Assembly: GCA_964645205.1 (NCBI GenBank)
Contig: CAZYBO010000003.1
Span: 248,001 to 312,000 of the forward strand
Reading direction: 5' to 3'
DNA from: CAZYBO01 sp964645205
GTDB lineage: Bacteria > Pseudomonadota > Alphaproteobacteria > Rickettsiales > SXRF01
DNA length: 64,000 bases
The position numbers and the translations under genes were made by a program. Below the pieces are notes generated by a model. The model was not told the origin of the DNA, did not search any database, and saw only the letters and a list, made by a program, of their open reading frames with translations. Shown piece after piece: positions 7,403 through 15,519 of this stretch (the stretch's first letter is position 1; each line of letters starts with the position of its first letter).

Positions 7403-8212
7403 CTATATTTCCCGGAGGCTCTGCGTGCATTCCAGCTCTCTATGCGGTGGAACGGCAATAATATTATGGGCTGCGGTGGCGATCAGCTTTTCCTGACGCC
7501 CGGCATAATTAGCGGGGTTGTGGTTATCCGCCACATGGCGGAACACACGGTAATCCCACCCATGCAGCAGGCGCAAAGTTTCCTCGCCTTCAGGGGTATT
7601 ATTGTGGCATTCCATGTAAATAATGGGCTGATGCTCACGGATAATGCGCCGCGCGCCCTTCAGCAGCTCAGGCTCCATCTTTTCGACGTCGGCGACGATA
7701 AGTGCAATCCGTTCATCATGGCGGCGTTGCAGGAATGCATCCAGCGTCACCAGCGGAACCGGCTCTTTACCTTTATGTTTTCGGATGCTGTAGGCGCCCA
7801 TGTTTGCTTCCTCTGTGTAAGGAATATCGGGCACGTAAATAACGCCATCCTCCTGCCCTACCGCATGATGATAGGCAAAAACGTTGGTGATGCTGTTGAG
7901 CGCGAGATTGGCGCAGAGCATCTGGAACAGCACTCTTTGCGCCTCGAATGAAATCACCTTGCCGCGCTCGCCCACCATGCGCGCCAGCGGCACGGTATGC
8001 GTGCCGATATTGCCACCCGCTTCCACCACCACGTCGCCGGGCTTTACGAAGCTGGCGAGCAGCGCGATCTCCAGCTCCGCATATTCTCCGTACTGGGCAA
8101 CGCATTTGCCGATCACGGCATCGTTTTTATTATAAATAAAGTAGCCGTGCCGCGCCTCGGTGAGCGTGTTCAGGCCGCCGGGGTGCAGTGGGTGGGAGAA
8201 AAGCTCTTTCAT
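7403..8212 (-). CDS. FkbM-family SAM-dependent methyltransferase
   Basis: Predicted O-methyltransferase of the FkbM (Methyltransf_21) family, which methylate sugars or other small molecules. SAM motif I is VVVEAGGNIGTHT (residues 61-73), preceded by the typical GYFIYNKNDAVIG and YGEYAELEIALL segments. The acidic motif VISFEAQ and the domain-ending IIYMECHNNTPEGEETL also fit. The C-terminus (HREL then ECTQSLREI) is variable. It stands alone, divergent from dapA across 140 bp and ending 51 nt from tRNA-Pro. No glycan cluster is near, so the substrate is unknown. Confidence 0.8.
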   Translation of the reverse strand: MKELFSHPLHPGGLNTLTEARHGYFIYNKNDAVIGKCVAQYGEYAELEIALLASFVKPGDVVVEAGGNIGTHTVPLARMVGERGKVISFEAQRVLFQMLCANLALNSITNVFAYHHAVGQEDGVIYVPDIPYTEEANMGAYSIRKHKGKEPVPLVTLDAFLQRRHDERIALIVADVEKMEPELLKGARRIIREHQPIIYMECHNNTPEGEETLRLLHGWDYRVFRHVADNHNPANYAGRQEKLIATAAHNIIAVPPHRELECTQSLREI

Positions 8213-8352
8213 ATCGCTCCAAAACGCGGTTCACCGTGGATAGGGGTACCATAATAGCGCAAAGCCGCAAGCATTTGCTGGTCATCAATGGTATTGACTC
8301 CCTGATCGTAAGGCTTATGGTAGCTTTCATCAAAATTATAATGGAGTAATTC

Positions 8353-9234
8353 ATGCCCGCTGCGATGTTCAAAGGGGTATACACCGCCCTTATCACCCCG
8401 TTCGCCAACGGACGGGTGGACGAGCGCGCGTTTCAGCAGTTTGTCGACTGGCAGATCAAGGAGGGCATCCACGGCCTCGTGCCCTGCGGCACGACCGGCG
8501 AATCGCCCACGCTCAGCCACGACGAGCACAATCGCGTCATCGATTTATGCATCGAGGTGGCACGCGGCAAGGTACCTGTAGTTGCGGGTACCGGCTCGAA
8601 TTCCACGGAAGAGGCAATCATGACCACCCTGCACGCGCAGAAAGCGGGCGCGGATGGCGCGTTGCTGGTGGCTCCCTACTACAACAAGCCAACGCAGGAA
8701 GGCCTGTTCCAGCATTTCAAGGCCATCCACGACGCAACCGACATCCCCATCATCGTCTACAACATCCCCGGCCGTAGCTGCGTGAATATTACCGACGACA
8801 CTCTGGCAAGGCTGGCTGCGCTTCCCCGCATCGTTGCGGTGAAAGACGCCACCGGCGACCTCGCACGCGTTTACACGCTGCGCGCCCTCGCCCCGAATTT
8901 ACAACTGCTTTCCGGCGAAGACATGACCGCGGTGGCCTTCAACGTCTCTGGCGGCCAAGGCTGCATTTCCGTTTCGTCCAATATCATGCCGAAACAATGC
9001 GCACAGGTGCAGGAAGCCTGCTTCAGCGGCGATTATGCGAAAGCGTTGGCGTTGCACGATGCGCTGGTGCCATTGCACTCGGTTATGTTCTGCGAAACCA
9101 GCCCCGCGCCGGTTAAATTCGCCGCGTCAGTGTTGGGCAGGTGCACGCCCGAGTTACGACTTCCCCTTGTGCAGCCCTCGGATGAGAACAAAAAACACAT
9201 CCGCCAAGTGTTAAAAAATTTGCACTTGCTCTAA
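8353..9234 (+). CDS. dapA: 4-hydroxy-tetrahydrodipicolinate synthase DapA
   Basis: Condenses pyruvate with aspartate semialdehyde, the committed step to diaminopimelate and lysine. The Schiff-base lysine is K164 in IVAVKDATGD, the YNIPGR tyrosine is at Y136, and the GTTGES motif is at residues 46-51. It is 293 aa, the normal length. ATG 8353 follows a GGAGTAA sequence. smpB follows after 40 bp in the same direction, so they may be cotranscribed. The divergent promoter region is shared with the FkbM gene. Confidence 0.96.
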   Translation: MPAAMFKGVYTALITPFANGRVDERAFQQFVDWQIKEGIHGLVPCGTTGESPTLSHDEHNRVIDLCIEVARGKVPVVAGTGSNSTEEAIMTTLHAQKAGADGALLVAPYYNKPTQEGLFQHFKAIHDATDIPIIVYNIPGRSCVNITDDTLARLAALPRIVAVKDATGDLARVYTLRALAPNLQLLSGEDMTAVAFNVSGGQGCISVSSNIMPKQCAQVQEACFSGDYAKALALHDALVPLHSVMFCETSPAPVKFAASVLGRCTPELRLPLVQPSDENKKHIRQVLKNLHLL

Positions 9235-9274
9235 AGCATTTTTTCATCTTTATTAGCAATCCGCGTTCGCAATT

Positions 9275-9751
9275 ATGACCGCCAAAGAGAAACCATCGGG
9301 AACGACGATTGCATTAAATCGCAAGGCACGTTTCCAGTATTTTATTGAAGAGGAGATTGAGGCAGGCATTGTCCTGACGGGAACCGAGGTCAAGTCGCTA
9401 CGCGAAGGCAAGGCCAACATCAACGACGCGTATGCCTGCGAGCAAAACGAAGGTATATGGTTGATAAACGCCTACATCGCCGAGTATAGCGGCGGCAACC
9501 GCTTCAACCATGAACCACGCCGTCCAAGAAAGTTACTGCTGCACAAAAAGCAGATCAAGAAACTGGCGGGAAGGTTGAAAACCAAGGGTGTAACTCTCGC
9601 ACCGCTGTCGTTGTATTTCAACAGCCGCGGATTGGTCAAAATCAAAGTTGGTCTGGCGACGGGTAAAAAAGAATACGAAAAGCGGGATACAATAAAACAG
9701 CGCGATTGGGAGCGCGACAAGGCGCGCATCATGCGTGACAAAAACGGGTAA
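9275..9751 (+). CDS. smpB: SsrA-binding protein SmpB
   Basis: Binds tmRNA and brings it to stalled ribosomes for trans-translation. The sequence follows the family: NRKARFQYFIEEEIEAGIVL, TGTEVKSLREGKANINDAYA, LINAYIAEYSGGNRFNHEP, RRPRKLLLHKKQIKKLAGR, and the basic tail KKEYEKRDTIKQRDWERDKA. At 158 aa it is full length. It lies between dapA and an unknown gene. The tmRNA itself was not found in the window. Confidence 0.96.
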   Translation: MTAKEKPSGTTIALNRKARFQYFIEEEIEAGIVLTGTEVKSLREGKANINDAYACEQNEGIWLINAYIAEYSGGNRFNHEPRRPRKLLLHKKQIKKLAGRLKTKGVTLAPLSLYFNSRGLVKIKVGLATGKKEYEKRDTIKQRDWERDKARIMRDKNG

Positions 9752-9772
9752 ACGCAACGGAGGATTGAAAAC

Positions 9773-11047
9773 ATGTTAGAAGCGATTTCCGATTTCTGGA
9801 AACCGATGAAGAAAGCGCAGGCACAGGAAAAAATCGATCCTGAGCAATTGCAACTCGGCAGTTCCATCGGGTTCGGCTTTGTGCCGCAAGCCAGCTTGAA
9901 CGGCAGGCGCGTGCAGATCATCGGCATCAATACCTACAAGTTCGGCGAAGAAACGCTCACCTCGTTCGTGCTCGGGCAAGACAAGGATACGGCGGCATCC
10001 ATGATCGTGGCGGAATCCGAAGGCGAGCATTATCTCGCCATCTCGCGCCGCATCACCATCAGCGACCGCATGAAGATGTTTGACAGCCGCGATCTTGAGA
10101 ACATCATGGACAAGCCGGATGTCACACAACTACCGTGCAAAGACAACCTTTCCGATTTCAAAGGCTGGACGGTTCCCGCCTACAAGCGCGAAATTCAGGG
10201 CATGACCGGCGCGATCTACAAAGGCGATTATCGCAAATCTCCCCTGCCCGCCAGCAGCGAAAGCCAGCCGTTCACCTACACCCTGCTCGTCAGCGAAACG
10301 AATGAGCACGCCATCGAAATTGAAAAATATGCCGATGGCCGCGTGGAAATGTACGCCACCGTCTATCGTCGTATGGGCGACATTGGCGAAATCATCCACC
10401 CCTCGCGCGGCACGCTCGACCGGCCGGACATTAAGATGGCTTCTACTCCCGCACCGGAGGTAAAGCCTGCTGCAGCACCTGAAGCTGCCAAGCCCGCCGA
10501 GACGCCACCTTTCAAAAAACCTGCGCCGATTGCATTGCAGGAATTTTCCGCGGACACCAAACCCACAACCAATGTTTATCAAAAAGAGGAAAAATCTCCC
10601 ATGGCAACCGTAGAATCCGCCGTAAACGGCGCAGCGAAAAGCGAACCGCGTTTCATCCCCAACGCAGACGCCCCTAAAGTAAATAATGCCGTAGTGCACA
10701 GCACTGCACCCGAATCATTTCTCAAACAGGAGGTAAAAACCGTGAGCAAGACAATAAATGGTATGGAGAACGAAGCTATCGAATGTGACCTCCGCGTCGC
10801 CAACAAAATCATCGACGAAGCCATCCGCAACGAGATGCGCCTGTCGGACATCGTGCGCCGCATCATTGAATTGCCGGTCGCCTATCCTGAAGCGGTGCAG
10901 ATCCCGATCACCCTGTCGGACGAAGATTTCGCGCTGCTCGCCATCCGCTACGGCATCGCCGCGTCCGACCGCAACGCGATCAAGCGTCGCATCATGGAAG
11001 ACCTCAACGATTTCTCCGGCGCAAGCCAGCAGAAGAAAGCGGCGTAG
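9773..11047 (+). CDS. Hypothetical protein, two conserved ends joined by a low-complexity linker
   Basis: I do not recognise this family with certainty. Residues 1-220 form a folded domain beginning MLEAISDFWKPMKKAQAQEK and ending near VEMYATVYRRMGDIGEIIHP. The pattern of strands with an acidic DG turn is vaguely like DUF2491/DUF4178-type proteins, but I would not assign it. Residues 225-320 are Ala/Pro/Lys-rich and probably disordered. Residues 330-424 are helical (ECDLRVANKIIDEAIRNEMR, then LSDIVRRIIELP). GGAGG precedes the ATG. A perfect AGGAGGT (10728-10734) sits 7 nt before an in-frame GTG at 10742, so the C-terminal 101 residues could also be made separately. No signal peptide or membrane helix is seen. 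Confidence 0.75.
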   Translation: MLEAISDFWKPMKKAQAQEKIDPEQLQLGSSIGFGFVPQASLNGRRVQIIGINTYKFGEETLTSFVLGQDKDTAASMIVAESEGEHYLAISRRITISDRMKMFDSRDLENIMDKPDVTQLPCKDNLSDFKGWTVPAYKREIQGMTGAIYKGDYRKSPLPASSESQPFTYTLLVSETNEHAIEIEKYADGRVEMYATVYRRMGDIGEIIHPSRGTLDRPDIKMASTPAPEVKPAAAPEAAKPAETPPFKKPAPIALQEFSADTKPTTNVYQKEEKSPMATVESAVNGAAKSEPRFIPNADAPKVNNAVVHSTAPESFLKQEVKTVSKTINGMENEAIECDLRVANKIIDEAIRNEMRLSDIVRRIIELPVAYPEAVQIPITLSDEDFALLAIRYGIAASDRNAIKRRIMEDLNDFSGASQQKKAA

Positions 11048-11076
11048 ACTCCCGCTTCGTATAATAAGGTTATGCC

Positions 11077-11115
11077 GACAATGCGGCAGTCCGGGAAACC
11101 GGCTGCCGCATTGTC
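11077..11115. terminator. Perfect hairpin between convergent genes
   Basis: GACAATGCGGCAG (11077-11089) and its exact complement (11103-11115) enclose CCGG-GAAA-CCGG. This gives a 17-bp stem with one bulged T and a GAAA tetraloop. It sits in the 82-bp gap between two convergent genes, so it probably ends transcription or protects 3' ends from both sides. No T-tract follows on either strand, so classic rho-independent termination is uncertain. Confidence 0.6.
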
Positions 11116-11129
11116 GTTAGTGGGACATC

Positions 11130-12125
11130 CTACTGCCCGTAAATCTGGTCGAACGTACCGCCATCGTCGAAATGTTTTTTCTGTGCGTCTTTCCAGCTGC
11201 CAAAATCCTTGATGGTCAGCATTTCTAGCGCAGGAAAGCGATCAGCGCTCTTAGCCACGGCCTGCGCGTCTGTAGGGCGATAATAATACTTCACCGCCAA
11301 CTCCTGCGCTGCGGGGGTATATAAGAATTTGAGATAGGCTTCGGCAATCTCGGCCGTACCTTTCCGCGCGACATTTTTTTCCACCACGGCCACCGGCGGT
11401 TCCGCAAGAATACTCAGGGATGGAATCACGATGTCGAATTGATCCTTGCCCATTTCCTGCTTGGCGAGAAACGCTTCGTTTTCCCACGCCACCAGCACGT
11501 CGCCGATGCCACGCTGCACGAACGTCGTCGTCGATCCGCGCGCGCCCGTATCCAGCACCGGCACATTCTTGAACAACTTGCCGACGAATTCCTTGACCTT
11601 CGCCTCATCGCCGCCGAACGCCTGTTGCGCATAGCCCCACGCAGCAAGGTAATTCCAGCGGGCGCCACCCGACGTTTTGGGATTAGGCGTAATCACCTGC
11701 ACGCCGGGCTTCACCAAATCGTCCCAGTCTTTTATATGTTGCGGGTTCCCCTTGCGAACGAGGAACACGATGGTCGAGCGGTACGGCGCGCTGTTCTGCG
11801 GCAGCTTGCTCTGCCAATCCGTTGGCAGCAGTTTGCCTTTTTCGGCAATGGCGTCGATATCGTAGGCCAGAGCCAGCGTCACCACGTCAGCCTTCAGCCC
11901 GTCGATTACCGAACGCGCCTGCTTGCCGGAGCCGCCGTGCGACTGAGTGATTTTCACGTCCTGCCCGGTTTTTTCTTTCCAATGCTTGGCAAACAGCGTG
12001 TTGAATTCTTCATAAAATTCCCGCGTCGGATCATACGACACGTTAAGCAGTTCCACCGGCTCTGCAGCGTGTATTGGGGTTGAAAATGCGATTGCGGCAA
12101 TGGCGAGATACGAAAATAATTTCAT
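11130..12125 (-). CDS. sbp: Periplasmic sulfate-binding protein (Sbp/CysP family)
   Basis: Substrate-binding component of a sulfate ABC importer. The N-terminus is a signal peptide (MKLFSYLAIAAIAFSTPIHA, cleavage likely after AHA or A21). Family motifs: LLNVSYDPTREFYEEFN, SHGGSGKQARSV, ADVVTLALAYDID, PNPKTSGGARWNYLAAW, and GRGSTTTF-like GARGSTTTFVQRGIGDV. It is 331 aa, normal length. No cysT/cysW/cysA genes are nearby; instead it follows an OprP-like porin by 20 nt, suggesting an outer-membrane and periplasmic anion-scavenging pair. Thiosulfate versus sulfate preference cannot be read from sequence. Confidence 0.88.
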   Translation of the reverse strand: MKLFSYLAIAAIAFSTPIHAAEPVELLNVSYDPTREFYEEFNTLFAKHWKEKTGQDVKITQSHGGSGKQARSVIDGLKADVVTLALAYDIDAIAEKGKLLPTDWQSKLPQNSAPYRSTIVFLVRKGNPQHIKDWDDLVKPGVQVITPNPKTSGGARWNYLAAWGYAQQAFGGDEAKVKEFVGKLFKNVPVLDTGARGSTTTFVQRGIGDVLVAWENEAFLAKQEMGKDQFDIVIPSLSILAEPPVAVVEKNVARKGTAEIAEAYLKFLYTPAAQELAVKYYYRPTDAQAVAKSADRFPALEMLTIKDFGSWKDAQKKHFDDGGTFDQIYGQ

Positions 12126-12145
12126 AATGATCTCCTGATAAAAAA

Positions 12146-13579
12146 TTAGAACCTGAATTGCGCACGGCTGAGCAGCACCTGCTCGTCTTCGCGGTCAAGA
12201 CCGCCGGTCGTACCGCCGTTAAAGCGCGTCCACGAATAGTTGAGGTTGATTTTCAGCGATGTGTTTAGGTACCATGTACCGCCGAGCGTCGCCTCACGCG
12301 CATTCTTGGCCGAGGTGGAAAGGCTGGAGAAAGTGGAGAAAGTGTCTTCGTCCACGTTCAGCGCGCTATACCGCCCCAGCACTTCAAACGCACCCCAGTC
12401 ACCCTTGGCGAGATTAAAGTTGCGCTCGGGCTTCACACCGTCAAAACTCGCATCCTCACCGGTAAGCACATAAGAGGCCGCTGCCATCCATGCATCGTTC
12501 TTCAGCGTCGCATGCGTCGTATTGCGAGTGATTTCTTGCGATTTGAGCACATATTCCGCCAGCGCACCGAACGCACCGTTATAGTAATAGGCCTGCGGGT
12601 TAATGCGCCAGGTCGGGCCATCCGCATACGCGCCGAACGTGTAGGTGAAAAACCGCGCCTGCGCAGGCGTGCGGTAGCCATCATGCAATGCGGACGAGGA
12701 TGATGTACCCTGATGGTCACCATAGCTGCCTGCAACACCGACGCCAAGTCCGCTCAACGCCGTCAGGCTTGTCCAACGGAACGGATGCGCGAAAAGGCGA
12801 AAGTTGACGTCTTTATTATCATCATTGTCGCTGCTACTCTCACCCAAATCCGCGACCCCGTTGGTAACAGCGAACTGGTATTCAAGCTGATCTTGTATCA
12901 GTTCACCGAATGCCATAACGCCGATATCACGCGAAGGAACCAGGTTTGTGGGCATAGCACGTTCGACAAATAAAATATCCTGCTCCGACTGCCAGCGCTC
13001 CAATCCTACTGGAGGTTTGAATTTTCCAAGGCGCAGGTTGAACTCTGGCCATAATTTAGTGTCAAGATGTGCATCCGTCAGCCGTGTCGAACCACCACCA
13101 AAATCCATCACGATGCGACCTGAAAAGTAATCGGTCATTTTACCTTCAAATGCAGGACGCGCGGTGCGAATCAGAAAATTATCCACACCGTTAGCCGTAT
13201 CCGAATTAGCAAAGAACGTGCGCGAATCCGCCTGCGCGTAGGCGCGAATTCTCAAACTGTATTGCTTGTCCGGCGAGGTGATAGAAAGTCCCTTGCCGTT
13301 TCCTATTTCAATGGCGGGGGTTTTCTCGGCTTTGGCTTTCGCATCGTCGGCGAAAAGCTCCTGCTTGCGTTCAATAATGGCTAGGCGTGACTCAACCGGT
13401 GCGGCAGCAGGCGCCTGCGTAACACGCTGCTTCTCACGGCGTTCCAGCTCGTCGAGCCTTGCCTCGAGCATTTTAATCTGTTTGCGCAGCAGCTCTGTTT
13501 CCTCATCGGCATGCGCATAGGGCGTAAAAGCCAACGTGCTTGCAGTCAGTATGGCAGTAGAAAATATATGTTTTCTCAT
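12146..13579 (-). CDS. OprP/OprO-type anion-selective porin
   Basis: Outer-membrane beta-barrel of the Porin_O_P family, whose known members import phosphate or polyphosphate. A signal peptide ends near PYAHADEE. A coiled coil follows (LLRKQIKMLEARLDELERRE), as in OprP-type porins that trimerise through their N-termini. The barrel contains RTARPAFEGKMTDYFSGRIV and LRLGKFKPPVGLERWQSEQD, both typical of the family. The last residues, LLSRAQFRF, end in the C-terminal phenylalanine recognised by the Bam machinery. ATG 13579 is preferred because AGGAG lies 7 nt upstream; an ATG at 13585 would add two residues. It is followed by sbp, so sulfate rather than phosphate may be its anion. Confidence 0.82.
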   Translation of the reverse strand: MRKHIFSTAILTASTLAFTPYAHADEETELLRKQIKMLEARLDELERREKQRVTQAPAAAPVESRLAIIERKQELFADDAKAKAEKTPAIEIGNGKGLSITSPDKQYSLRIRAYAQADSRTFFANSDTANGVDNFLIRTARPAFEGKMTDYFSGRIVMDFGGGSTRLTDAHLDTKLWPEFNLRLGKFKPPVGLERWQSEQDILFVERAMPTNLVPSRDIGVMAFGELIQDQLEYQFAVTNGVADLGESSSDNDDNKDVNFRLFAHPFRWTSLTALSGLGVGVAGSYGDHQGTSSSSALHDGYRTPAQARFFTYTFGAYADGPTWRINPQAYYYNGAFGALAEYVLKSQEITRNTTHATLKNDAWMAAASYVLTGEDASFDGVKPERNFNLAKGDWGAFEVLGRYSALNVDEDTFSTFSSLSTSAKNAREATLGGTWYLNTSLKINLNYSWTRFNGGTTGGLDREDEQVLLSRAQFRF

Positions 13580-13589
13580 TGTCATGCTC

Positions 13590-14264
13590 CTAATTCACCA
13601 GTCGACCGTCTACGATGCGAACCTGCCGATTGGCGCGGGCAGCCAATTCGGGGTCGTGCGTAATCGTAATGACCGTCTTTTGCTGTTCCCGCGCCAGTTT
13701 CTGGAACAGATCAAACACAAGGTCAGCATTCTTCGTATCTAAATTCCCACTCGGCTCATCGGCCATGATGAAAAGCGGGTCGTTAGCCATGGCGCGCGCA
13801 ATAGCCACACGCTGGCGCTCGCCGCCGGAAAGCTGGCCGGGGAGACGGCCGCCCGCATCCTCCAGCCCGAAATATCCGAGTAACTGGTTTGCGCGTTCGC
13901 GCATCTGTACGGGCGTCAGCTTCGCCAGTTTTCGCATCGGCAACATGATATTATCGATAGCAGAAAATTCTTGTAGGAGAAAGTGGAACTGGAATACAAA
14001 CCCGATCTTCTCCAATCGCATCCACTCAAGCACTTCCTGCGATGCCTGCGTGGTATTCACCCCATCCATCGTCATATCTCCCGATGTCGGCTGGTCGAGC
14101 AGGCCGAGCAGGTACATCAGCGACGATTTCCCCGAACCAGACGGACCAACGATTGATACGAATTCCCCACGATCAATCGCAAAGCTGACGTCAGAAAGCA
14201 GCGTAACCGGTACAGGTTCATCTTTCAGTATACGGCTGATATGTCGTAGCTCCAGCACGCTCAT
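13590..14264 (-). CDS. ABC transporter ATPase, LolD/MacB type
   Basis: ATPase of a type VII (MacB/LolCDE-like) ABC system that drives envelope transport by mechanotransmission. Walker A GPSGSGKS (40-47), signature LSGGERQR (145-152), Walker B LFIMADEPSGNLD with D169/E170, and switch H in ITHD are all present. At 224 aa it is a stand-alone nucleotide-binding subunit. It overlaps the permease gene by 4 nt and follows the adaptor gene, which together make an adaptor-permease-ATPase set. The presence of an HlyD-like adaptor argues for export (MacAB or DevBCA-like) over lipoprotein sorting. Confidence 0.9.
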   Translation of the reverse strand: MSVLELRHISRILKDEPVPVTLLSDVSFAIDRGEFVSIVGPSGSGKSSLMYLLGLLDQPTSGDMTMDGVNTTQASQEVLEWMRLEKIGFVFQFHFLLQEFSAIDNIMLPMRKLAKLTPVQMRERANQLLGYFGLEDAGGRLPGQLSGGERQRVAIARAMANDPLFIMADEPSGNLDTKNADLVFDLFQKLAREQQKTVITITHDPELAARANRQVRIVDGRLVN

Positions 14265-15517
14265 GCCGCCCCCCTTATAATATCTACCGGGTTCAACCGC
14301 GCCGCTTTACGTGCGGGCAAAAGCGACGAAACGGTAGCCGAGATCACCACCAGTATGCCGGAAATAACGTAATGCATGTACGAGCGGTAAAGCAGCATAT
14401 GCTCCACCTCGATGAATCCTTCTTTTTTCATGGTCACGGGAATATGCTCCAGCGCGTTGGTGAGCGCATACCCCAGCATCCAGCCGACGATGGTTCCCAC
14501 GATCCCCACGATAATGCCCTGCATCAAAAATATACGCTCAATATCGCGCCTGCCGAAGCCCATGGATTTAAGGATAGCGATGTCGCGCGTTTTTTCGTTC
14601 ACCACGGTGGAAATGATGTTAAAAATCCCGAATCCCGAAACGATGAGGATCGCCGTCACTACCGAATACATGATCGCGTTTTGCATGCGGAACAGGCTGA
14701 ATACGTTTTCGTTGGTTTCTTCCCAGCCTTCCGTGCGGTAGCCATAACGTGCTTCAAGTTGCTCCGCTATTGCATTGGCGTCATTGGCATCATCGAGACG
14801 CATTTTGATCAGATTGACGCGGTTGTTGCGTTTCTGGAGTATCTGCGATTTTTCGAGCAATATGTAGGCTTCGCTGTAGTCGATAGCCGTGATGCCGGTG
14901 CGCGTAATCCCCTCCACCTTCATGACCAGCCTCACGCCTTGCGGCGACACCACCGTAAGTTTAGCCCCCAGCTTTGCCCCGAGATTGTCGGCGATGCCGG
15001 AGCCAAGGATAATGCCGTTGCTGTTGGTTTGCAGCTTGCTCAACTCCCCCTTGACCATATTTTCCTCAAGGTTCGATACGCGCGCCTCCCTGTGCGGCGT
15101 AATCCCCACCAGGCTGGCTGCAACATCTTTGCCGCCATAGCGCAGCAGCGCCTGCCCACGTAGCACCGCCGATACGTGCACGCCCGGCAATCCCGCTATC
15201 TCCGAAGCGATGCGGTCGCCGCCGCGAATGCCTCGCAGCTCTTCCTTGGGCTTTAACCCTTCAAGCATGATAGTGGAATCACCGAAGCGCAATTCCACCG
15301 GCTGCTTCGGCGCGGTGCGGTATTCATCCTTCATGATGACGTGCGGCGAAGAGCTGATGACCTTATCAAGGAAATAATTCTGGAACCCCTGCAGCATCGC
15401 GGCCACCGCGATAAAGAACCCCGCCCCCATAGCAGCACCGAAAACGGAAATGGTGGTTTGCCGTTTGCGGCTGGTGAGGTAGGCCACGGCAATGGAAAGC
15501 GTAAGCGGCAGTGCCAT
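14261..15517 (-). CDS. FtsX/MacB-type ABC permease
   Basis: Inner-membrane permease with one N-terminal helix (about 20-45), a large periplasmic domain (about 50-275) and three C-terminal helices (about 285-315, 335-360, 385-405). The C-terminal module has the FtsX signature: FNIISTVVNEKTRDIAILKS, then MGFGRRDIERIFLMQGIIVG, and it ends PARKAARLNPVDIIRG, the MacB/LolC coupling tail. It lies 2 nt after the adaptor gene and overlaps the ATPase gene by 4 nt. The 418-aa length is close to LolC/LolE and MacB-like stand-alone permeases. Confidence 0.88.
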   Translation of the reverse strand: MALPLTLSIAVAYLTSRKRQTTISVFGAAMGAGFFIAVAAMLQGFQNYFLDKVISSSPHVIMKDEYRTAPKQPVELRFGDSTIMLEGLKPKEELRGIRGGDRIASEIAGLPGVHVSAVLRGQALLRYGGKDVAASLVGITPHREARVSNLEENMVKGELSKLQTNSNGIILGSGIADNLGAKLGAKLTVVSPQGVRLVMKVEGITRTGITAIDYSEAYILLEKSQILQKRNNRVNLIKMRLDDANDANAIAEQLEARYGYRTEGWEETNENVFSLFRMQNAIMYSVVTAILIVSGFGIFNIISTVVNEKTRDIAILKSMGFGRRDIERIFLMQGIIVGIVGTIVGWMLGYALTNALEHIPVTMKKEGFIEVEHMLLYRSYMHYVISGILVVISATVSSLLPARKAARLNPVDIIRGAA

Positions 15518-15519
15518 GG

